Shown here one piece after another: positions 7,670 through 11,853 of a stretch of DNA of 11,853 bases. The translations under genes and the position numbers were made by a program. The DNA is from Pseudomonadota bacterium (GTDB taxonomy: Bacteria > Pseudomonadota > Alphaproteobacteria > Acetobacterales > Acetobacteraceae). The notes below the pieces were generated by a model that was not told where the DNA came from, searched no databases, and worked only from the letters and a program-made list of their open reading frames with translations. The DNA is taken from positions 1-11,853 of the forward strand of contig JAJZEG010000320.1 of the NCBI GenBank assembly GCA_021828605.1, given 5' to 3'. The stretch's first letter is position 1; every line of letters starts with the position of its first letter.

Positions 7670-8194
7670 ATGGACCGGATTGAGGAGCGTGAGGTGAGCG
7701 GCGGTGAGCCGGTATTGTTTCACGCGATATTGAAGCCGTATCGCAGCATGGGCTGGCGGGGTTTGGCGATTTTGTCCGGGGTGTTGGTGGCGTTTTCGCT
7801 GCTGGTGAATAGTTTGATGTATTTTTTGGGCGCGTTTCCGGTGATCGGGTTTAACGGCGCGGAGATGATTCTGGCGATCACGCTGTTTTGGATCAATATG
7901 CGCGCGGCGCGGGCATCGGAGGTGATTGTGCTGACGCAGGATCGGTTGAGCGTGACCTGGACGGACCCGCGCGGGCGGCGCAATCGGGTGGAGATGGGGA
8001 CGGCATGGATGACGGCGGTGCTGGAGGAACGGCGCGCCAGTGTGCCGGTTTTGACCTTGGGCGGGCGCGGGAAGCGGGTTGCGGTTGGTGGGCATTTGGG
8101 TGAGGCGGAGAAGCGGGAATTGGCGGATGATTTGCAAGCGGCGTTGGCACGGCTGCACTCGCCGCGTTTTGATAATGTGCAGACGCGCGATTGA
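7670..8194 (+). CDS. DUF2244 family membrane protein
   Basis: A protein of 174 residues from the chosen start. It shows the DUF2244 layout: a short N-terminus with LFHAILKPYRSMGWRGL, two membrane helices (about 31-53 and 61-77) split by a short loop, then a soluble beta-rich domain of about 90 residues (LTQDRLSVTWTDP onward). The function is unknown. Several starts compete. AGGAGG at 7661-7666 is 3 nt before ATG 7670, abuts ATG 7667 and lies downstream of ATG 7649; a second site, GAGGAG at 7682-7687, is 6 nt before GTG 7694. The conserved part begins after all of them, so the N-terminus is uncertain by up to about 15 residues. It diverges from nth and is followed by a strong terminator. Confidence 0.8.
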   Translation: MDRIEEREVSGGEPVLFHAILKPYRSMGWRGLAILSGVLVAFSLLVNSLMYFLGAFPVIGFNGAEMILAITLFWINMRAARASEVIVLTQDRLSVTWTDPRGRRNRVEMGTAWMTAVLEERRASVPVLTLGGRGKRVAVGGHLGEAEKRELADDLQAALARLHSPRFDNVQTRD

Positions 8195-8207
8195 GCGTGG
8201 GCAAACG

Positions 8208-8239
8208 AAAAGGCCGCAGCGTGTGCTGCGGCCTTTTTT
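8208..8239. terminator. Bidirectional Rho-independent terminator between DUF2244 gene and groEL
   Basis: A perfect 9-bp GC-rich stem, GGCCGCAGC (8212-8220) and GCTGCGGCC (8225-8233), with a GTGT loop, flanked by AAAA on the left and TTTTTT (8234-8239) on the right. It can end transcription of the plus-strand DUF2244 gene and, read the other way, of groESL. Confidence 0.93.
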
Positions 8240-8264
8240 AGAGAGTTCAGCAGAGCGGCGTGGA

Positions 8265-9929
<1,665 letters not shown>

Positions 9930-9967
9930 TTAGATAAACGTGAGATCAGCCCAGGGGCGAGCGAGAC

Positions 9968-10285
9968 TCAGGCGGCTTTCTTTTTGCCAGCCGGGGTCGC
10001 TTCAATGATGCCCATAATGTCGGACTCTTTCATGATCAGCAGCTCTTCGCCGTCGATCTTGACTTCGGTGCCGGACCATTTGCCGAACAGCACATGATCG
10101 CCCGCTTTCACGTCCAGGGCGACGAGTGCACCTTGTTCGTTACGCGCGCCAGGGCCAGCGGCGATGATTTCGCCTTCCATCGGCTTTTCTTTAGCAGTGT
10201 CGGGAATGATGATGCCGCCGGCGGTCTTTTCTTCGGCATTGAGCCGACGAACGACAACCCGGTCGTGCAGGGGACGGAACTTCAT
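9968..10285 (-). CDS. groES: Co-chaperonin GroES (Hsp10)
   Basis: A protein of 105 residues forming the heptameric lid of Gro[17 protein letters not shown] opens the family beta-barrel; the mobile loop that grips GroEL is [20 protein letters not shown] (about 16-35); [20 protein letters not shown] is the conserved second half. Most family members end close to the DIMGI(I/V) strand near residue 95; this one carries about ten more residues, [10 protein letters not shown], a short basic tail. The start has AGGAG (10296-10292) 6 nt before ATG. It is first in the groESL operon, with CIRCE elements and a heat-shock-like promoter upstream. Confidence 0.98.
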   Translation of the reverse strand: MKFRPLHDRVVVRRLNAEEKTAGGIIIPDTAKEKPMEGEIIAAGPGARNEQGALVALDVKAGDHVLFGKWSGTEVKIDGEELLIMKESDIMGIIEATPAGKKKAA

Positions 10286-10313
10286 ATTTCGCTCCTGGAT
10301 ATAGTCAGGTTGA

Positions 10314-10357
10314 GATGAGGATGCTCATCAATCCGACCCTTGAGCGGCATCGGATTG
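10314..10357 (-). promoter_or_regulatory. groESL leader: two abutting inverted repeats
   Basis: Between CIRCE and the groES start the transcript would contain an 8-bp perfect repeat, CAATCCGA (10329-10336) with TCGGATTG (10350-10357), 13-nt spacer, and a 6-bp repeat, GATGAG (10314-10319) with CTCATC (10324-10329), 4-nt spacer. They share base 10329 and the first abuts the CIRCE arm at 10358, so inverted repeats run without a gap over 10314-10384. A structured leader is inferred. Confidence 0.5.
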
Positions 10358-10384
10358 CTAGCACTCCCATCGGGAGAGTGCCAA
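10358..10384. promoter_or_regulatory. CIRCE operator (HrcA site) of groESL
   Basis: CTAGCACTC-N9-GAGTGCCAA, against the CIRCE consensus TTAGCACTC-N9-GAGTGCTAA: 16 of 18 arm positions match and the spacer is exactly 9. It sits over the expected transcription start of groESL, the usual place for HrcA repression, which is relieved on heat or folding stress. hrcA is not in the window. Confidence 0.92.
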
Positions 10385-10386
10385 AT

Positions 10387-10415
10387 AAGTAGGTTGATCG
10401 GTCGGCGATGTCAAG
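10387..10415 (-). promoter_or_regulatory. RpoH-like heat-shock promoter of groESL
   Basis: On the minus strand CTTG (10415-10412, within CTTGACA), 18 nt, then CCTACTT (10393-10387). This fits the alphaproteobacterial heat-shock pattern CTTG-N17/18-CYTATNT with one mismatch. The start would fall near 10380, inside CIRCE. TTGACA could also serve a housekeeping sigma factor, though its -10 would be poor. Confidence 0.6.
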
Positions 10416-10419
10416 AACA

Positions 10420-10446
10420 GCAGCATTCAGCGGTGTTGAGTGCTAA
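10420..10446. promoter_or_regulatory. Second, degenerate CIRCE-like dyad upstream of the groESL promoter
   Basis: GCAGCATTC-N9-GAGTGCTAA. The right arm is a perfect CIRCE arm and the spacer is exactly 9; the left arm matches 6 of 9. It lies just upstream of the -35 element, 62 bp centre to centre from the first CIRCE, and also lies in the gap shared with the divergent usg gene. Confidence 0.55.
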
Positions 10447-10558
10447 ATTATTGAACAAGAACGATTTTTTCTTGATTAATTGTTAAGAGTGATATGACAA
10501 TATGATGATCCGGCGCGCAGGCGTCGGCTGTGCGACAGCATGCTGAATGGGGTGTGTG

Positions 10559-10816
10559 ATGGAATTGAACCGGCAAATGCGCGATTATCGGCTGACCACG
10601 GCAGAGATTTTATATCATTTGCCCGATCATCCGGCGGTATTGCAGGCCTATATATGGCAGGAGCTCGATTTGGCACCGCGCTATCCAGCCTTGCGCCGGT
10701 TTTTGGGCTTTTGGGGGCGCAATCTTGATGGGCGGGTTCATTCGGTGCGGGTGGGGGTGGCGGCATCGATTACCGCAGGCGAGTGGCACCATCCGGTAGT
10801 GCTCACCATGCAGTGA
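10559..10816 (+). CDS. usg: Usg family protein
   Basis: A protein of 85 residues carrying the Usg family core almost throughout: DYRLTTAEILYHLPDHP, then LQAYIWQELDLAPRYPALRRFLGFW and LDGRVHSVRV. The family is named from a small gene near trp genes in Caulobacter and is widespread in alphaproteobacteria; its function is not known. No signal peptide or membrane helix is seen, so it is probably cytoplasmic. ATG 10559 is chosen because a GGGGTG run (10549-10554) lies 4 nt before it; ATG 10547 in the same frame has no ribosome-binding site. It is transcribed away from groES. Its last codons form the first copy of a tandem repeat that continues past the stop. Confidence 0.87.
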   Translation: MELNRQMRDYRLTTAEILYHLPDHPAVLQAYIWQELDLAPRYPALRRFLGFWGRNLDGRVHSVRVGVAASITAGEWHHPVVLTMQ

Positions 10817-10860
10817 ACGAAAGACTGGGCAGTGAGCGAAAGCTGGGCAGTGAGCGAAAA
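10811..10860. repeat. Tandem repeat of 18-19 bp across the usg stop codon
   Basis: Three copies of CAGTGARCGAAA start at 10811, 10830 and 10848, the first two followed by (GA)CTGGG, giving units of 19 and 18 bp and a partial third. The TGA stop of usg (10814-10816) is within the first copy. Confidence 0.8.
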
Positions 10861-10961
10861 GCGCGGGTTTCAAAGCGCTGATAAAAATAATTCTAACATT
10901 ATGTTTTTTTATCTTTCGCAGGTGCCCCAGTTTGGTGTAGAGATTTTCTCATGATGGAGTT
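10861..10961. other. AT-rich gap between usg and terminase
   Basis: It starts with a 5-bp inverted repeat AGCGC (10860-10864)/GCGCT (10875-10879), then an A/T-rich tract at 10880-10916 including seven T at 10904-10910. The pieces might end usg transcription, but stem and T-run are separated, so this is not a canonical terminator. No gene, tRNA or recognisable attachment core is visible. Confidence 0.35.
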
Positions 10962-11853
10962 GTGTGCGTCGTTGTGATGGAGGCGCGCAGCAGCTTCCTT
11001 GACTTTGCGTGCGCGGTAACGCGGGCGCGGGGTGAAACGCCGGCACGGCACCACCGGTTGCTCATCGAGCATTTGCAGAATGTCGCTGATGGGGTCACTG
11101 ATCGGTTGATGGTGTTGATGCCGCCGGGTGCTGCGAAATCGACTTATGGTTCGGTGTTGTTTCCGGCCTATTGGTTCAGTGCGCACCCGGCCAGCGATGT
11201 GATTTTGGCGTGTCATACCGCGTCGCTCGCCGAACATTTTGGCCGCATGACCCGCAGGGTGATTAATGAGCAGGGCAAATCCTTTGGTCTGAGCCTGACC
11301 GCTGATGGCCGGGCCGCGGGTCGGATGGTGTTGCAGGGCGGTGGGCAGTATTTTGCCGCAGGCGTGCGCGGCCCGATTACCGGACGGCGGGCGGATTTGA
11401 TTGTCATCGACGATCCGATCAAATCCTGGGCCGATGCGGATAATCGGTTTGCGCGCGATGCGTTGCATCAATGGTATCGCACCGAGTTGATCTCCCGGCT
11501 CAAACCGGGTGGGCGGATTGTGTTGATTGTAACCCGCTGGCACGCGGATGATTTGGCGGGGCGGCTGATCGCGGGCGCGGATGGGTAGACGGTGTTGCGA
11601 CTCCCGGCCCTCGCTGAAGCCGATGATCCGCTCAACCGGGCCGAGGGTGAGGCGCTGTGGCCGGATTGGGAGGATCGGGATCAGCTGATCCGACGCCGCG
11701 CCGCCATTGGTGAGCGGGCTTTCGCGGCCTTGTACCAGCAAGCGCCGCTCTTGGTGCATCAGAAATTATTTCCAGTCACCTTCGCCCGAATGCTCGATGC
11801 GCCGCCGCCTGTGGTTGCGCAAATAAGAGTTTTTGATGTTGCGGCGACCGCCG
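10962..11853 (+). pseudogene. Phage terminase large subunit, interrupted by an amber codon and cut by the right edge
   Basis: The first 208 codons encode the packaging ATPase: Walker A LMPPGAAKST (52-61), Walker B LIVIDD (146-151) and the coupling motif TRWH (191-194). At 11586 an in-frame TAG stops it. The same frame then stays open to the window end (88 codons) and continues the family without a gap: TVLRLPALAEADDPLNR, EALWPDW, FAALYQQAPL, and finally IRVFDVAATA, which resembles the start of the RNase H-like nuclease domain (consensus WDLAAT). The codon replaced is probably the tryptophan usual before 'VLRLPA' (TGG to TAG, one change). The start is uncertain: GTG 10962, with GGAG 2 nt upstream, or ATG 10977. 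No small terminase gene precedes it. A separate truncated ATPase product or amber suppression are less likely alternatives. Confidence 0.85.
11586..11588 (+). other. In-frame amber codon inside the terminase gene
   Basis: GAT GGG TAG ACG GTG TTG: the stop splits otherwise continuous terminase homology with no frame change on either side. A single G-to-A change from TGG explains it; a sequencing error is possible. Confidence 0.85.

Noticed and set aside
10456..10474. CAAGAA-N7-TTCTTG inverted repeat upstream of usg
   Set aside because: Six base pairs in an AT-rich stretch, not matching a known operator that I can name; probably chance.
10899..11759. 286-codon open frame opposite the terminase
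   Set aside because: Composition is Arg/Pro/His-rich and shadow-like; the plus strand carries clear terminase motifs instead, on both sides of the amber codon.

Overview
This window looks like chromosomal DNA of a high-GC alphaproteobacterium. The Acetobacteraceae or a nearby Rhodospirillales group is my best guess, made by eye from GroEL and gene order, not from a computed tree. Supporting signs are the dapF-mtaB-ftsY gene order, a Usg-family protein (known mainly from alphaproteobacteria), a DUF2244 protein divergent from nth, and groESL preceded by CIRCE operators.

Layout. At 1-402 (minus) lies a VapBC-type toxin-antitoxin locus whose toxin runs off the left edge, with a perfect dyad just upstream of the antitoxin. 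At 464-1450 a VOC/glyoxalase-fold gene (minus) and a soxR gene (plus) diverge. The gap between them holds a textbook SoxR-type promoter aimed at the VOC gene: a TTGACC -35 element, an 18-bp box matching the E. coli sox box at 16 of 18 positions, and a 19-bp spacer. From 7551 down to 1447 (minus) runs a very compact six-gene unit, nth-yejE-yejF-dapF-mtaB-ftsY, in which adjacent genes overlap or sit within 8 nt. It joins DNA repair, a peptide ABC importer half-system, diaminopimelate/lysine synthesis, tRNA modification and membrane protein targeting. A DUF2244 membrane protein (plus) diverges from nth. A strong bidirectional terminator separates it from groEL.

The groES-groEL operon (minus, 10285 to 8265) has an elaborate control region: an RpoH-like promoter between two CIRCE-like dyads, followed by a leader in which contiguous inverted repeats fill 10314-10384. 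A usg gene (plus) diverges from it. An 18-19 bp tandem repeat spans the usg stop codon, and after a short AT-rich gap comes a phage terminase large-subunit gene (plus) interrupted by an in-frame amber codon and running off the right edge. This may be the edge of a decaying prophage.

I found no tRNA, rRNA, CRISPR array or insertion sequence. No clearly new multi-gene system is visible. The items most worth a second look are the SoxR-VOC pair, the two-CIRCE groESL leader, the yejEF-dapF coupling and the amber-interrupted terminase.
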